Shown here piece after piece: positions 34,304 through 42,519 of a DNA stretch of 64,000 bases (position 1 is its first letter; each line of letters starts with the position of its first letter). Source of the DNA: Agathobaculum sp. Marseille-P7918 (GTDB lineage Bacteria > Bacillota > Clostridia > Oscillospirales > Butyricicoccaceae); contig NZ_UYYD01000008.1 of the NCBI RefSeq assembly GCF_900625105.1, positions 29,310-93,309 of the forward strand, given 5' to 3'. Below the pieces are notes generated by a model. It was given only the letters and a program-made list of their open reading frames with translations. It made no database searches and was not told the origin of the DNA. The position numbers and the translations under genes were made by a program.

Positions 34304-34335
34304 CAAAAATGCGCTGCTCTCACTTGAGCAGCGCA
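34304..34335 (-). terminator. Terminator overlapping the TetR stop codon
   Basis: TGCGCTGCTC and GAGCAGCGCA form a perfect 10-bp stem with a TCACT loop. On the minus strand TTTTTGCG follows. The TGA stop codon is within the loop. Confidence 0.75.
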
Positions 34336-34895
34336 TTGATGCCATTGGTATGATATTCCACCAGACGATTGAGGTTGGTGCGCACCTCACGCGGCCGGAC
34401 ACGGTTTTTGAGGATCTGCACCGTGCCGTCAATCAGGTTGCTAGCCATGATTTGTGCCAGCAGAAGGCTGTTGTCCTCATCGGCGAGCAGCGGCGCCGTC
34501 TTGGCCGCCAGCATGTCGATCAGGCTTGTTCGAAGGTCCTCGTACCGCGTGCCATGGGACTGCTCCATAATGAGCAGCAGGCCGTATTTCTCCGCCAGCA
34601 GCAGCGACAAAACCTCTTCGGTCAGCAGCACCTGATATTCTCGCTGACCAGTGCGCGGATCAAAACGCTTATCCTTAAACCGCAGGATCAGCTTTTTCAG
34701 ACCATCTGCCGCGCCGTCGGTCAGCTCATAGAACAATTCCTCTTTGTTTTTGAAGTAATGATACAAGTTGCTCTTACTGATATTGACCTTATCCGCAATC
34801 ATTTGCAAAGATGTGCGGTCATACCCCCGCTGCAAGAACAAATGCTCCGCTTCCAGCAAAATCTTATGCCGAAGCTCATCCTTTAATACCTGCAC
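34320..34895 (-). CDS. TetR family transcriptional regulator
   Basis: 191 residues. The HTH is RHKILLEAEHLFLQRGYDRTSLQMIADKVNISKSNLYHYFKNKEELF, a standard TetR N-terminus. The ligand domain resembles no specific subgroup I know. The start is placed at a GTG (34895) by GGGTGG upstream; other GTG codons lie 3-4 codons earlier. It sits downstream of, and on the same strand as, the oxaloacetate decarboxylase operon but beyond its terminator, so a link is not shown. Confidence 0.8.
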   Translation of the reverse strand: MQVLKDELRHKILLEAEHLFLQRGYDRTSLQMIADKVNISKSNLYHYFKNKEELFYELTDGAADGLKKLILRFKDKRFDPRTGQREYQVLLTEEVLSLLLAEKYGLLLIMEQSHGTRYEDLRTSLIDMLAAKTAPLLADEDNSLLLAQIMASNLIDGTVQILKNRVRPREVRTNLNRLVEYHTNGINALLK

Positions 34896-35003
34896 AATAA
34901 AGACCACCCGTTCATTTCTTCTTTTATTATAGCATTTTTGCATTCTTTGTCAAGAATCGGGCAGTTTTGTCCGATCATAAATGATTTCTGCGAAAGGGGC
35001 AAA

Positions 35004-35034
35004 AAAAGGACGCCGGTCAGACCGGCGTCCTTTT
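35004..35034 (-). terminator. Terminator of the oad operon
   Basis: AAGGACGCCGGT and ACCGGCGTCCTT form a 12-bp stem with a 3-base loop and seven T on the minus strand. Confidence 0.9.
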
Positions 35035-35053
35035 AACGCGAAACACAATGAAT

Positions 35054-36205
35054 TTATGCACCGAAAACCTTGAGCATGAAGCCCGCGGCAACCGCCGAAC
35101 CAATTACGCCGGCCACGTTCGGGCCCATAGCGTGCATCAGCAGGAAGTTGGCCGGATTGGCCTTCTGGCCTTCGACCTGCGACACGCGCGCTGCCATCGG
35201 CACTGCGGAAACGCCCGCCGAGCCGATCAGCGGATTGACCTTGCCGCCAGTCAGCTTGCACATAATCTTGCCGAAGATCAGGCCGCCGATCGTGGAGAAC
35301 ATAAACGCGATCAGGCCAAGGATGATGATCTTGATGGTGTCCCAGGTCAGGAAGGTGCTGGCAACCGCCTTGCAGCCGACCGACAGGCCCAGGAAAATGG
35401 TTACGATGTTGCACAGCGCGTTCTGCGCGGTATCGGACAGACGCTCGGTTACGCCGCACTCACGCAGCAGGTTGCCCAGCATGAGCATACCGATCAGCGG
35501 CGCCGTATCCGGGATCAGCAGGATAACCACGGTTGCAACCGCGATCGGGAACACGATCTTTTCGGTCTTGGAAACCGGACGGAGCTGCTCCATCTTGATC
35601 TCACGCTCCTGCTTGGTGGTCAGCAGACGCATCAGCGGCGGCTGTATCATTGGAATCAGCGCCATATACGAATAGGCCGCAATGGCAATGGCCGGCAGAT
35701 AATCACGCGCCAGACGCGACGCCACCAGAATGGCAGTCGGGCCGTCCGCGCCGCCGATGATGCCGATCGCAGCAGCCACCGCGCCCGGGAAGCCCAATGC
35801 CAGCGCGAGCAGGAATGCTGCGAAAATGCCCAGCTGCGCCGCCGCACCCAGCAGCAGCGAGGACGGGCGGGCGATCAGCGGACCAAAGTCGGTCATCGCG
35901 CCGATGCCAAGGAAAATGATCGACGGGTAGATCGCGTGCTCAACGCCCTGATAGAACACCCACAGCATGCCTGGGCTTGACGTATCGGTCGGCGCATTGA
36001 GCAGTCCCGTGATCGGGAAATTTGCCAGCAGCATACCGAATGCGATCGGAATGAGCAGCAGCGGCTCGAATTTTTTACCAATACCCAAATAAAGCAGCAC
36101 GAAGGAGATCAGAATCATGATCAGGTTGCGCGGATCGTCTGCCAGCGCGGCAAAGCCCGATCCCGCAAGGATCTCTCCCAGTGCACCGAAAAACGAAAAT
36201 TGCAT
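35054..36205 (-). CDS. oadB: Na+-pumping oxaloacetate decarboxylase, beta subunit
   Basis: 383 residues with about nine membrane helices. Signature segments are [45 protein letters not shown] (the Na+-binding Asp) and [21 protein letters not shown]. It takes the carboxyl group from carboxybiotin, releases CO2 and exports Na+. The same subunit type serves glutaconyl-CoA and methylmalonyl-CoA decarboxylases; the alpha subunit in this operon decides for oxaloacetate. GGAGG precedes the ATG. It is the last gene of the operon. Confidence 0.93.
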   Translation of the reverse strand: MQFSFFGALGEILAGSGFAALADDPRNLIMILISFVLLYLGIGKKFEPLLLIPIAFGMLLANFPITGLLNAPTDTSSPGMLWVFYQGVEHAIYPSIIFLGIGAMTDFGPLIARPSSLLLGAAAQLGIFAAFLLALALGFPGAVAAAIGIIGGADGPTAILVASRLARDYLPAIAIAAYSYMALIPMIQPPLMRLLTTKQEREIKMEQLRPVSKTEKIVFPIAVATVVILLIPDTAPLIGMLMLGNLLRECGVTERLSDTAQNALCNIVTIFLGLSVGCKAVASTFLTWDTIKIIILGLIAFMFSTIGGLIFGKIMCKLTGGKVNPLIGSAGVSAVPMAARVSQVEGQKANPANFLLMHAMGPNVAGVIGSAVAAGFMLKVFGA

Positions 36206-36221
36206 AACTTTGCGCCTCCCG

Positions 36222-36608
36222 TCACATCGTGCAAAGTGCCGCGCCGGTCTCCACCGTCGCGCCCTTCTGCACGCTGACCGAACCTACCGTACCGTCATGC
36301 GGCGCGCAGATTTCGTTCTCCATCTTCATCGCTTCCAGAATAAACAGCACATCTCCCGCCTTGACGGCCTGTCCGGCCGTGCAGCGCACATCTAGAATCG
36401 TGCCGGGCATCGGCGCGGAAACGACCTCGCCGCCGGCCGGTGCCGCAGCGGGTGCAGGAGCTGCTGCCGGTGCAGGCGCAGGCGCCGCCGCCGGCGCTGC
36501 GGGTGCCGGTGCTGCCGCCGGTGCATTGCCGACCGCTACCGCACTGACCGAACCTTTTTCCACTTCCACTTCATATTGCTTGCCATTGAGCGTGACCAGA
36601 TATTTCAT
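36222..36608 (-). CDS. Biotin carboxyl carrier subunit of the decarboxylase
   Basis: 128 residues. An N-terminal strand ([19 protein letters not shown]) is followed by a flexible Ala/Pro linker of about 40 residues. The biotinyl domain ends the protein, with the biotinylated Lys in [11 protein letters not shown]. The long APAP linker lets the biotin swing between the alpha and beta subunits. In Klebsiella OadA this domain is fused to the alpha subunit; here it is separate, as in many Clostridia. Confidence 0.93.
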   Translation of the reverse strand: MKYLVTLNGKQYEVEVEKGSVSAVAVGNAPAAAPAPAAPAAAPAPAPAAAPAPAAAPAGGEVVSAPMPGTILDVRCTAGQAVKAGDVLFILEAMKMENEICAPHDGTVGSVSVQKGATVETGAALCTM

Positions 36609-36622
36609 TGTTAACTTCCCCC

Positions 36623-36952
36623 TTAAACCGCCTTGATGGATTTGAATACGAGCTGATCGAGCGGAATCCCCGTTTCATGGCTGACAATCGCCATGACGCA
36701 TGCCGCCTGCGTATCATCAATGCCTTCCAGCACCACCTGCGGCGGCGCTGCAACCGGCGCGGCTGCACGCATCGGAACGGGTGCAGGAGCGGGGGCAGCC
36801 ATTGTGGGCACATGATGATGTTCCACACCGGATACCAAACGCGAAATGACCAGAATGATGCCCCACAACACTGCAAGCATCAGAAATACAATGACGAAGC
36901 CGGAAAGCGCCACAACCAGTGCATCCAGTTGACTCAGCGGATCGTGAACCAT
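36623..36952 (-). CDS. oadG: Oxaloacetate decarboxylase gamma subunit
   Basis: 109 residues. One N-terminal membrane helix ([27 protein letters not shown]), then an Ala/Pro linker and a short C-terminal helix ([17 protein letters not shown]). This is the assembly and zinc-binding small subunit that joins alpha to beta; the HHH run (VEHHHVP) may contribute metal binding. AAGGAGG lies upstream of the ATG. The gene starts two bases after the oadA stop. Confidence 0.85.
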   Translation of the reverse strand: MVHDPLSQLDALVVALSGFVIVFLMLAVLWGIILVISRLVSGVEHHHVPTMAAPAPAPVPMRAAAPVAAPPQVVLEGIDDTQAACVMAIVSHETGIPLDQLVFKSIKAV

Positions 36953-36954
36953 AA

Positions 36955-38331
36955 TCAGCCGACCTCCTTAAACGAATAACTTGCCGTGAAGGTTCTTTCA
37001 CGACGCTCAAAATACTGCTCGGCCTGCTGCGGGAACGCGATATAGGAAAGCACGTCCTCTTCGCAGCGCGCGCGGCTGCCCAGATGCGCCTTTGCCGCTT
37101 CGAATTCCGGCTCCAGCGTATCTGCAAAACGGCCGGTCATGGGCTGCTCATCCCCCAGCACCTTTTTCGCCAGTTCCGGGTCGATCTTGCCGGGCGCCTT
37201 GCCGTATTCCCCCTTGATATAGCTCTTGATCTCCTTACCGATGGACTTATAACGCTCGCCCAGCAGCACGTTGACCGTGGCCTGCACGCCGACCATCTGG
37301 CTGAGCGGCGTGACCAGCGGCGGATAACCCAGATCCGCGCGTACACGCGGCGTTTCGTCCAGCACAGCGTCGAGTTTGTCGATCGCGTTCTGTGCCTTGA
37401 GCTGCGCCACCAGATTGGAAAGCATACCGCCCGGGATCTGATAAATCAGCGCATCGGTCTTGGTGGACAGCACATACGGGTCAAACATGCCGTTTTCCGA
37501 GAACTTGTCCTTGACCGGCAGGAAGAAATTATTGATACGGTTGAGCTCCTTGGCATTGACGCCGCAGTCATAACCCATCTGCGTCAGCGCGTAAACGATC
37601 GATTCGGTCGCAGGCTGGCTGGTGCCGCCCGAGAAGCACGAAGTCGCGCAGTCGATGCCTGCCGCACCCGCTTCCGCGGCCTTAAGATAGGTCATATAGC
37701 CCAGGCCGGTCGTCGCATGCGTATGCACATAAATCGGCAGCTTGATATTCTGACGCAGCGCGGTTACCAGATCAAAGCACTCCTGCGGCGACATAATGCC
37801 TGCCATATCCTTGATGCACAGCGAATTGCAGCCCATCTGCTCGATCTGCTTGCCCAAGGAAACAAACATCTCGAGGTTGTGAATCGGGCTGAGCGTATAG
37901 CAGATACATCCCTGTGCATGGCCGCCGGCCTTGAGGCACTCGTCCACTGCGGTCTCGATGTTGCGCAGATCGTTGAGCGCATCAAAAATACGGATGATAT
38001 CCATACCGTTTTCCACGCTCTTGCGTACGAACCGGCGCACGGTATCATCCGAATAATGGTGATACCCCAGCAGGTTCTGTCCGCGCAGCAGCATTTGCAG
38101 CTTGGTGTTCTTCATGTGCGACTTGATCTTGCGCAAGCGCTCCCACGGATCCTCGTTCAGGTAACGCAGGCAGCTGTCAAAGGTCGCACCGCCCCAGCAT
38201 TCGATCGAATGATAACCGGCTTGGTCCATTTCGTCCAGCACGGCTTCAAAGTCATCAAACGGCATACGGGTTGCGATCAACGACTGCTGTGCGTCACGCA
38301 GCACAGTTTCGGTGATATGCATTTGTTTCAC
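36955..38331 (-). CDS. oadA: Oxaloacetate decarboxylase alpha (carboxyltransferase) subunit
   Basis: 458 residues, an HMGL-like TIM barrel plus the conserved carboxylase region. TETVLRDAQQSLIATRM opens the barrel, CIKDMAG gives the catalytic carbamylated Lys, and YVHTHATTG the metal-binding His pair. It transfers the carboxyl group of oxaloacetate to biotin, leaving pyruvate. It lacks a biotinyl domain, which is supplied in trans by the third gene. The start is a GTG at 38331 with GGAGG 8 bases before. A sigma-A promoter precedes it, divergent from the tRNA promoter. Confidence 0.94.
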   Translation of the reverse strand: MKQMHITETVLRDAQQSLIATRMPFDDFEAVLDEMDQAGYHSIECWGGATFDSCLRYLNEDPWERLRKIKSHMKNTKLQMLLRGQNLLGYHHYSDDTVRRFVRKSVENGMDIIRIFDALNDLRNIETAVDECLKAGGHAQGCICYTLSPIHNLEMFVSLGKQIEQMGCNSLCIKDMAGIMSPQECFDLVTALRQNIKLPIYVHTHATTGLGYMTYLKAAEAGAAGIDCATSCFSGGTSQPATESIVYALTQMGYDCGVNAKELNRINNFFLPVKDKFSENGMFDPYVLSTKTDALIYQIPGGMLSNLVAQLKAQNAIDKLDAVLDETPRVRADLGYPPLVTPLSQMVGVQATVNVLLGERYKSIGKEIKSYIKGEYGKAPGKIDPELAKKVLGDEQPMTGRFADTLEPEFEAAKAHLGSRARCEEDVLSYIAFPQQAEQYFERRERTFTASYSFKEVG

Positions 38332-38406
38332 AAATATGCCCTCCTTCTAACCGAAAAACAGGGGATTTCGTCAAACTATACCTACTCCCCCATTTTACAT
38401 AATTGT

Positions 38407-38435
38407 ATCATAGCATGTTCTCCACCGACACGCAA
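38407..38435 (-). promoter_or_regulatory. Sigma-A promoter of the oad operon
   Basis: Minus strand TTGCGT (38435-38430), a 17-base spacer and TATGAT (38412-38407). About 65 bases of leader precede oadA. Confidence 0.6.
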
Positions 38436-38495
38436 TGTTTTTCTTTTAACAAAGTTTTCTATCATTTTTTGTCTTACATTTCCTCTGCTGTCGAA

Positions 38496-38524
38496 TTGAC
38501 ATTTGTGTTTGAATACAGTAAAAT
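38496..38524 (+). promoter_or_regulatory. Sigma-A promoter of the tRNA-Arg locus
   Basis: TTGACA at 38496-38501, a 17-base spacer and TAAAAT at 38519-38524, reading into the broken tRNA copy and then the intact tRNA-Arg. Confidence 0.7.
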
Positions 38525-38568
38525 TAATAATAGTATACGCTTTGCGCAAGGCTTGCCATCCATATTTG

Positions 38569-38607
38569 TCCCCAAAGCGCAGTTGGATAGAGCGACCGCC
38601 TCCTAAC
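38569..38607 (+). pseudogene. Broken tRNA-Arg(CCU), 5' half only
   Basis: From GTCCCCA at 38569 the sequence follows a tRNA through a canonical D-loop (AGTTGGATA) and the anticodon loop CTCCTAA, then stops matching. The 20 bases ATAGAGCGACCGCCTCCTAA are identical to the intact gene at 38660. The acceptor strand has no partner downstream. It marks a recombination point at the anticodon loop. Confidence 0.7.
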
Positions 38608-38659
38608 ATCTGGCAGGTTCTCGCCCGCTGACGCCGCAAAACTTTATATTTTTTCATAT

Positions 38660-38736
38660 GCCCCTGTAGCTCAGTTGTATAGAGCGACCGCCTCCTAAGC
38701 GGTAGGCCACCAGTTAGAGTCTGGTCAGGGGTGCCA
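38660..38736 (+). tRNA. tRNA-Arg(CCU)
   Basis: All four stems form: GCCCCTG with CAGGGGT (closing G-U), GCTC with GAGC, ACCGC with GCGGT, and ACCAG with CTGGT. The anticodon loop CTCCTAA gives anticodon CCU, reading AGG. CCA is encoded. Two changes are odd: the D-loop has G18-T19 instead of G18-G19, and the T-loop reads TTAGAGT with A56 instead of C56, so the usual 19-56 tertiary G-C pair would be U-A. The integrase gene of the mobile element begins its 3' end about 190 bases beyond. Confidence 0.9.
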
Positions 38737-38743
38737 ATTTTGG

Positions 38744-38782
38744 CCGCTATAAGCTATTTTTGATGGTTTATAGCGGTTTTTT
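38744..38782 (+). terminator. Terminator after tRNA-Arg
   Basis: CCGCTATAA and TTATAGCGG form a 9-bp stem followed by TTTTTT, eight bases after the tRNA 3' end. Confidence 0.8.
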
Positions 38783-38924
38783 ATTGCATTTTTCATTTTC
38801 GCTTTTGCCACTGCATTGCGTCTATTTTATGCAATCACCGCTGCATATCTGCTAACTGTCTCCGAACTTTTTTCACCGCGTTGCTAATCAAATTGAAGGG
38901 GGTTGCTAACCCAACTTTTCCGCC

Positions 38925-40352
38925 CTATTTTCCGGACGGAACTACCGACAACAACGCGGTCAGCGTATTGACCAGCTCCGGCGATTTTTGAAGCTGCTCA
39001 AGCAGCCCCAGCAGGTCAAGTGAAGCACTTGCCGGTCGCTCTGGCTCCCGCGGTTTTTCCGGCTCCTTCGGCTGCTCCGGCGGCCGCACCGAGCGCAGGT
39101 CGGGATTAGCGCAGGCATAAAAGGCGTCCTCAAACTTCTGAGCATTGACCTTACGGTCCTCGTCCAGAATGTGCGCATAGACCTGCGTAATCATATCGAC
39201 CTGAGCATGTCCTGTATCTCCCTGTGTGGCTTTCAAATCACCGTGGTTGAGTTTCAGCTTATAGGTCGTACTGGAATGACGCAGAGAGTGAAAGACTACC
39301 TTGGGCAGGCCAGCGGTCTGCCGCAGCTTGTCAAACTCCTTTGTGATCACGCGCTCCTCACACGGCCGCCCATTGGTCAATGCCACTACCAGATTGTAGT
39401 CCTGGTAGTCGTCACCCAGCATCTCACGCAGCTCCTCCTGCGACGATTTCCATTCCCGCAGAATATAGGCGACTGTCTTAGGCAGCCACACCTTGCGGAT
39501 ACTGGAATCTGTCTTGGGCTTTTTCAAAATCAGGCGAGTGCTGGTGTTGGGCAATAAGGGTGCGAAGATGTGGTAAACATCCTTCTTCCCCAGCATCTCG
39601 ATCGCCCGCTTGGACGCCCGCGCCAGTTCCTTGTCGATATAGACGTAGGCGTTGTCTGCCGCGATGTCCTCATCCTCAATATGGACATTGTTCCACGTCA
39701 ATCCCAAAATCTCGCCCATGCGCATCGAGCAGGCAAAGGCCAGATTCATGGCCACATAGAGCTTGCTGTCCTTGCAGTGGTCGAGTGCAGTGCGGATCAT
39801 TTCGGCCGTCCAGATGTCCCGCTTCTTATGCTCCGTTTTCGGCAGGAGCACATTGTCGAATGGATTCTTGACGATCAGCTCCCACCGCACCGCCTGTTTG
39901 AAAGCGCAGCGCAGCAGCTTAATGATCTTCTCGATTGTTGCATTGGTCACCAATTCGGTTTTGGCATGACGGGTGCGTGTGCTGACCGCAGGTGTTTTCT
40001 GCAAGGTTTGAATATACTTGTCCACCACACGCGGCGTGATTTCCTGCACCTTCATATCCCCGATGATCGGATTAATGTAGTTGCCAATCAATGCGGTCTG
40101 GCTGTCGTACATAGACACGCCCCACCGCTTTTCACCGTAGAGCGAAACAAAATCCAACATGAAATTTGCAATGCTCTGATCGCTCGGCGGAACAAACGCA
40201 CCGGTATGCTTCTGGTTCTCAATCTCCGCCTTGCGCTTAAGCGCATCCTGATAGCTGGAGCGCGTCTCCCACTTCTGCTTTTTCTCACCTTTTTCATTGT
40301 AATAGGTGTAAACAATAGAGTAGTTCTTTTTCCGTTTGATGATAGATGCCAT
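38925..40352 (-). CDS. int: Tyrosine site-specific integrase
   Basis: 475 residues. An N-terminal Arm-binding region, a SAM-like core-binding domain (about 60-170) and a catalytic domain with Arg211, His355-x-x-Arg358, His382 and the nucleophile Tyr392 (ACSMRMGEI; HSLRHSS; GHAQVDMITQVYAH) are all intact. The C-terminal 70 residues add a Pro/Glu-rich linker and a helix not found in Tn916 Int. It should recombine the element with the tRNA-Arg attachment site. It is the outermost gene, reading toward the tRNA, and follows xis by 21 bases. Confidence 0.95.
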   Translation of the reverse strand: MASIIKRKKNYSIVYTYYNEKGEKKQKWETRSSYQDALKRKAEIENQKHTGAFVPPSDQSIANFMLDFVSLYGEKRWGVSMYDSQTALIGNYINPIIGDMKVQEITPRVVDKYIQTLQKTPAVSTRTRHAKTELVTNATIEKIIKLLRCAFKQAVRWELIVKNPFDNVLLPKTEHKKRDIWTAEMIRTALDHCKDSKLYVAMNLAFACSMRMGEILGLTWNNVHIEDEDIAADNAYVYIDKELARASKRAIEMLGKKDVYHIFAPLLPNTSTRLILKKPKTDSSIRKVWLPKTVAYILREWKSSQEELREMLGDDYQDYNLVVALTNGRPCEERVITKEFDKLRQTAGLPKVVFHSLRHSSTTYKLKLNHGDLKATQGDTGHAQVDMITQVYAHILDEDRKVNAQKFEDAFYACANPDLRSVRPPEQPKEPEKPREPERPASASLDLLGLLEQLQKSPELVNTLTALLSVVPSGK

Positions 40353-40373
40353 AACGAACCTTCCTTTCTGTTC

Positions 40374-40580
40374 TTACAAATCAAGCGACTCCAGCCATTT
40401 GTCAAACGACTGCTTGGAAATTCGTATGGCGTTACCAATTCGTACGCTCTTAAAAAGGTTTTCCGGAATGAAGTTGTAGGCCGCGTTGGTGCTGATGCCC
40501 AGAATGTGAGCAATGTCCTTGACGCGATACGTTCTGCACGCCAGAATTTCCTCCTTCGTACCGTTCTTTATCTCTGACAC
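40374..40580 (-). CDS. xis: Excisionase, HTH/MerR-like fold
   Basis: 68 residues: GTKEEILACRTYRVKDIAHILGISTNAAYNFIPENLFKSVRIGNAIRISKQSFDKWLES, the helix_turn_helix_17 type used by Tn916-family excisionases. The start is set at a GTG (40580) because AAGGAGG lies five bases upstream. A longer frame to 40625 has a weaker site. Excisionase directs Int to excision and is normally co-expressed with it. Confidence 0.85.
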   Translation of the reverse strand: MSEIKNGTKEEILACRTYRVKDIAHILGISTNAAYNFIPENLFKSVRIGNAIRISKQSFDKWLESLDL

Positions 40581-40723
40581 AGCGACCTCCTTCCTGTCAG
40601 AAACAGCACGCAAAAGAGCTTCCATTCATAACTTCCACCCTCATTGTAACGCGCTATTTCGAGTTTGTCTGCTGCTAATCAAACGTTTACGAAGTATCCG
40701 TAAACGAAAAACATAAGATTGAT

Positions 40724-41074
40724 TTAAAAAGAATAATGGCAATACAACGGACGTCTGCCGGCAAGCAGCTCCACGGGAATCTCACCCCGGCCCATGCTGA
40801 TGGGTACGCCGCGCAATGCCTTGAGGGCGTTCAACGCGGGAGTCTCATTATCCTGTCTGTGCATCCTTGCCCACAGGCTGCCATACCTGTTTCTCGGCTC
40901 AGTTTTGTCGCTCACCTGTTTGGTAGGGGTCCCGTCCTGCGGACTTGCAACAGGGTCATGGCGCATCGGCCGACCGGCTCCACACAGACAGATCGTATCC
41001 GTCTGCCTTATGCTGCGCCGGAGGCCTCCCGCCGGGCTTTCTTTGTCAAGGTGGGGTGACCCCGGCATCGGCAA
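40724..41074 (-). CDS. Doubtful ORF in the xis upstream region
   Basis: A 539-base gap between xis and the HTH gene holds one minus-strand reading frame of about 115 residues (SPHLDKESPAGGLRRSIRQ near its start). It has no Shine-Dalgarno at any start, a basic composition, and no domain that I recognise. Other frames are also open here because of the GC content. It may be a real small protein, an RNA, or simply the regulatory region of xis-int. Listed so that the gap is accounted for. Confidence 0.25.
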   Translation of the reverse strand: MPMPGSPHLDKESPAGGLRRSIRQTDTICLCGAGRPMRHDPVASPQDGTPTKQVSDKTEPRNRYGSLWARMHRQDNETPALNALKALRGVPISMGRGEIPVELLAGRRPLYCHYSF

Positions 41075-41119
41075 CGGAGGAAAGGGAAATCCGTTTATCT
41101 TTTGCCAGAGTCGGAAGGA

Positions 41120-41353
41120 TCAGGCTCGCATCACTGCCCGGATCAATCGAATTTCCAGGCAGCGCTTCATATGGGTATCCACGCACATATGAGGCGTTCC
41201 GTCCTTGTCATAGAGAGTACGGGTACACAGACGGCTCATGTAGTCGTCATAGTGCCGCAGCACTTGCTCCATGGCTTCGCTGTCTCCGCCGGAAGCCGCG
41301 CGAATCACCCAAACGGGCGGCAAATCTTTTCCTTTATGGATAGGTTCTGTCAT
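41120..41353 (-). CDS. Helix-turn-helix protein, Tn916 Orf8-like
   Basis: 77 residues with PVWVIRAASGGDSEAMEQVLRHYDDYMSRLCTR, the short HTH_16 domain (sigma region 2-like) found next to the sigma gene in Tn916-type elements. It ends in a Lys/Arg-rich helix. In Tn916 the pair orf7-orf8 drives transfer and excision genes. GAGGAAC lies before the ATG. It starts five bases after the sigma gene, so the two form one unit. Confidence 0.85.
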   Translation of the reverse strand: MTEPIHKGKDLPPVWVIRAASGGDSEAMEQVLRHYDDYMSRLCTRTLYDKDGTPHMCVDTHMKRCLEIRLIRAVMRA

Positions 41354-41358
41354 GTTCC

Positions 41359-41790
41359 TCAGCCTCCTTTCGGCACCAGCGCCGACAATGTTTCGCGCAG
41401 TTCCTGCAGCGCCTTTGTCCGGTGCCGTTGAACGGCACTCCGGGACATCCCAACGAGATCGCCGATCTCACCGTCTGCCAGATTCAGAGTGCAGTGCAAA
41501 ATCAAAATGCTCTGCTCCATCTGCGGCAAAGCGGCAAAAGCCTCGGCCACAAGCTCGTTGTCGATATGTAGATCGTAGCCGTGCGACGAGAACACAATGC
41601 TGTCGCTGGGATAACGATCCACGACACAGAGCTTGTCCAGTTCCGCCTGTGGTAAACTACCAAAGAATGCTTCACGCTCTCTCTGGCGCTTCATGTTCCG
41701 CAGATAGGCTCTGGCCTCGTTTCGCAATACCTTTTTGCAAAAAGCATCGAACCGGCATTGCTCGCCATAGTCGCGGGGGTTAGATTCCAT
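41359..41790 (-). CDS. Sigma-70-like factor, Tn916 Orf7-like
   Basis: 143 residues. Region 4 is intact (LPQMEQSILILHCTLNLADGEIGDLVGMSRSAVQRHRTKALQEL), while the region 2 part is reduced. It is the element-encoded regulator that with the HTH protein activates the xis-int side. The ATG at 41790 is used because the Shine-Dalgarno GGGGGTGA overlaps the GTG three codons upstream. Transcription continues from the leader-peptide region just above. Confidence 0.85.
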   Translation of the reverse strand: MESNPRDYGEQCRFDAFCKKVLRNEARAYLRNMKRQREREAFFGSLPQAELDKLCVVDRYPSDSIVFSSHGYDLHIDNELVAEAFAALPQMEQSILILHCTLNLADGEIGDLVGMSRSAVQRHRTKALQELRETLSALVPKGG

Positions 41791-42003
41791 CAGTTTCACC
41801 CCCTTTCCGTGGGGGGATCAGGTGGTTCTCTCCCTTTCCGCTACTGCCAATCCTGCGGGAGCGTGTTCTGCCCGCCAAACGCCTCCTTTTTGAAGAAAAT
41901 TTGAAAAAAGCAATGGTCAGCCATCCCGACCGCAGAAAACGACAAAAAACACCCAGCAGGTCATAGACCCACCGTGCGCAACAGCAAGCGATATGAAGTT
42001 TAT

Positions 42004-42114
42004 TTACACGATATAGTTCATACCCATGACCGAGGCTGCCTGCCGAATGGAACGGGCTTTTTTTGATCGGCTAACCCTTATCCGATCAGGCGGGAACAAC
42101 ATCCGGCACAGCAT
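42004..42114 (-). CDS. 36-residue leader-type peptide
   Basis: ATG at 42114 with AGAAGGAGG eight bases upstream, encoding MLCRMLFPPDRIRVSRSKKA and ending MGMNYIV. Tn916-family elements carry a short leader peptide (orf12) with a strong ribosome site upstream of tet(M), and MLC-type starts occur there. Here the peptide lies upstream of the sigma gene, with no resistance gene after it. It is too short to assign further. The strong ribosome site is the main evidence that it is translated. Confidence 0.5.
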   Translation of the reverse strand: MLCRMLFPPDRIRVSRSKKARSIRQAASVMGMNYIV

Positions 42115-42159
42115 GGCGACATCCTCCTTCTATGCCGCCGTGTAAGCTATCAGGGCAAA

Positions 42160-42190
42160 AGAAAACGGCGGCTCGAATTGAACCGCCGTG
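42160..42190 (-). terminator. Terminator upstream of the leader peptide
   Basis: ACGGCGG and CCGCCGT form a 7-bp stem followed on the minus strand by TTTTCTTTT. Confidence 0.65.
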
Positions 42191-42271
42191 AAAGCTACTT
42201 TTGCGCGCAACAAGCCGTCTGCCCCGCGGCGGTTTTTTTCTTTTCTGCCGCCGGGCAGATCATAAAAAATA

Positions 42272-42323
42272 TAAAAACAGAGCCGATAACATTCGAGGTT
42301 TTACCTCAGAGTTATCGGCTCTG
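42272..42323 (-). terminator. KTR-type terminator, copy 1
   Basis: CAGAGCCGATAAC and GTTATCGGCTCTG form a 13-bp stem whose loop holds a second hairpin (GAGGTAAAACCTC), followed by TTTTTAT. The KTR stop codon TAA lies inside the 5' arm. Confidence 0.85.
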
Positions 42324-42509
42324 CGTCTTAGCGTCTGGCTCTTGGATAATGGATAGATTCAGTTGTCGTACCGCAATCAAGGTTTCATGTTTGCATTTCG
42401 GGCAATACAGCGGGAAGTTTTCAAGAACTGTATCATCGCGGATTTTTAATCGCGTTTTGCTGCCGCAAAAGGGGCACAAAACCCATTCAACTTTTATCGC
42501 TCTATACAT
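42312..42509 (-). CDS. Cysteine-rich KTR domain protein, copy 1
   Basis: 65 residues. EWVLCPFCGSKTRLKIRDD and YCPKCKHETLIAVRQLN give four Cys in two CxxC knuckles and the KTR motif in SKTRLK. It is a small zinc-ribbon protein that in Tn916 and related elements lies just downstream of a resistance gene; its function is not known. It follows the methyltransferase gene by about 10 bases. It is nearly identical to copies 2 and 3 in this window. The start is uncertain by a few codons. Confidence 0.85.
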   Translation of the reverse strand: MYRAIKVEWVLCPFCGSKTRLKIRDDTVLENFPLYCPKCKHETLIAVRQLNLSIIQEPDAKTQSR

Positions 42510-42519
42510 TTTCAAATTA

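Noticed and set aside
38453..38475. A Rex-like site upstream of oadA (TTGTTAA half-site)
   Set aside because: Only one half-site matches; the other half has three mismatches and the position is upstream of the promoter.
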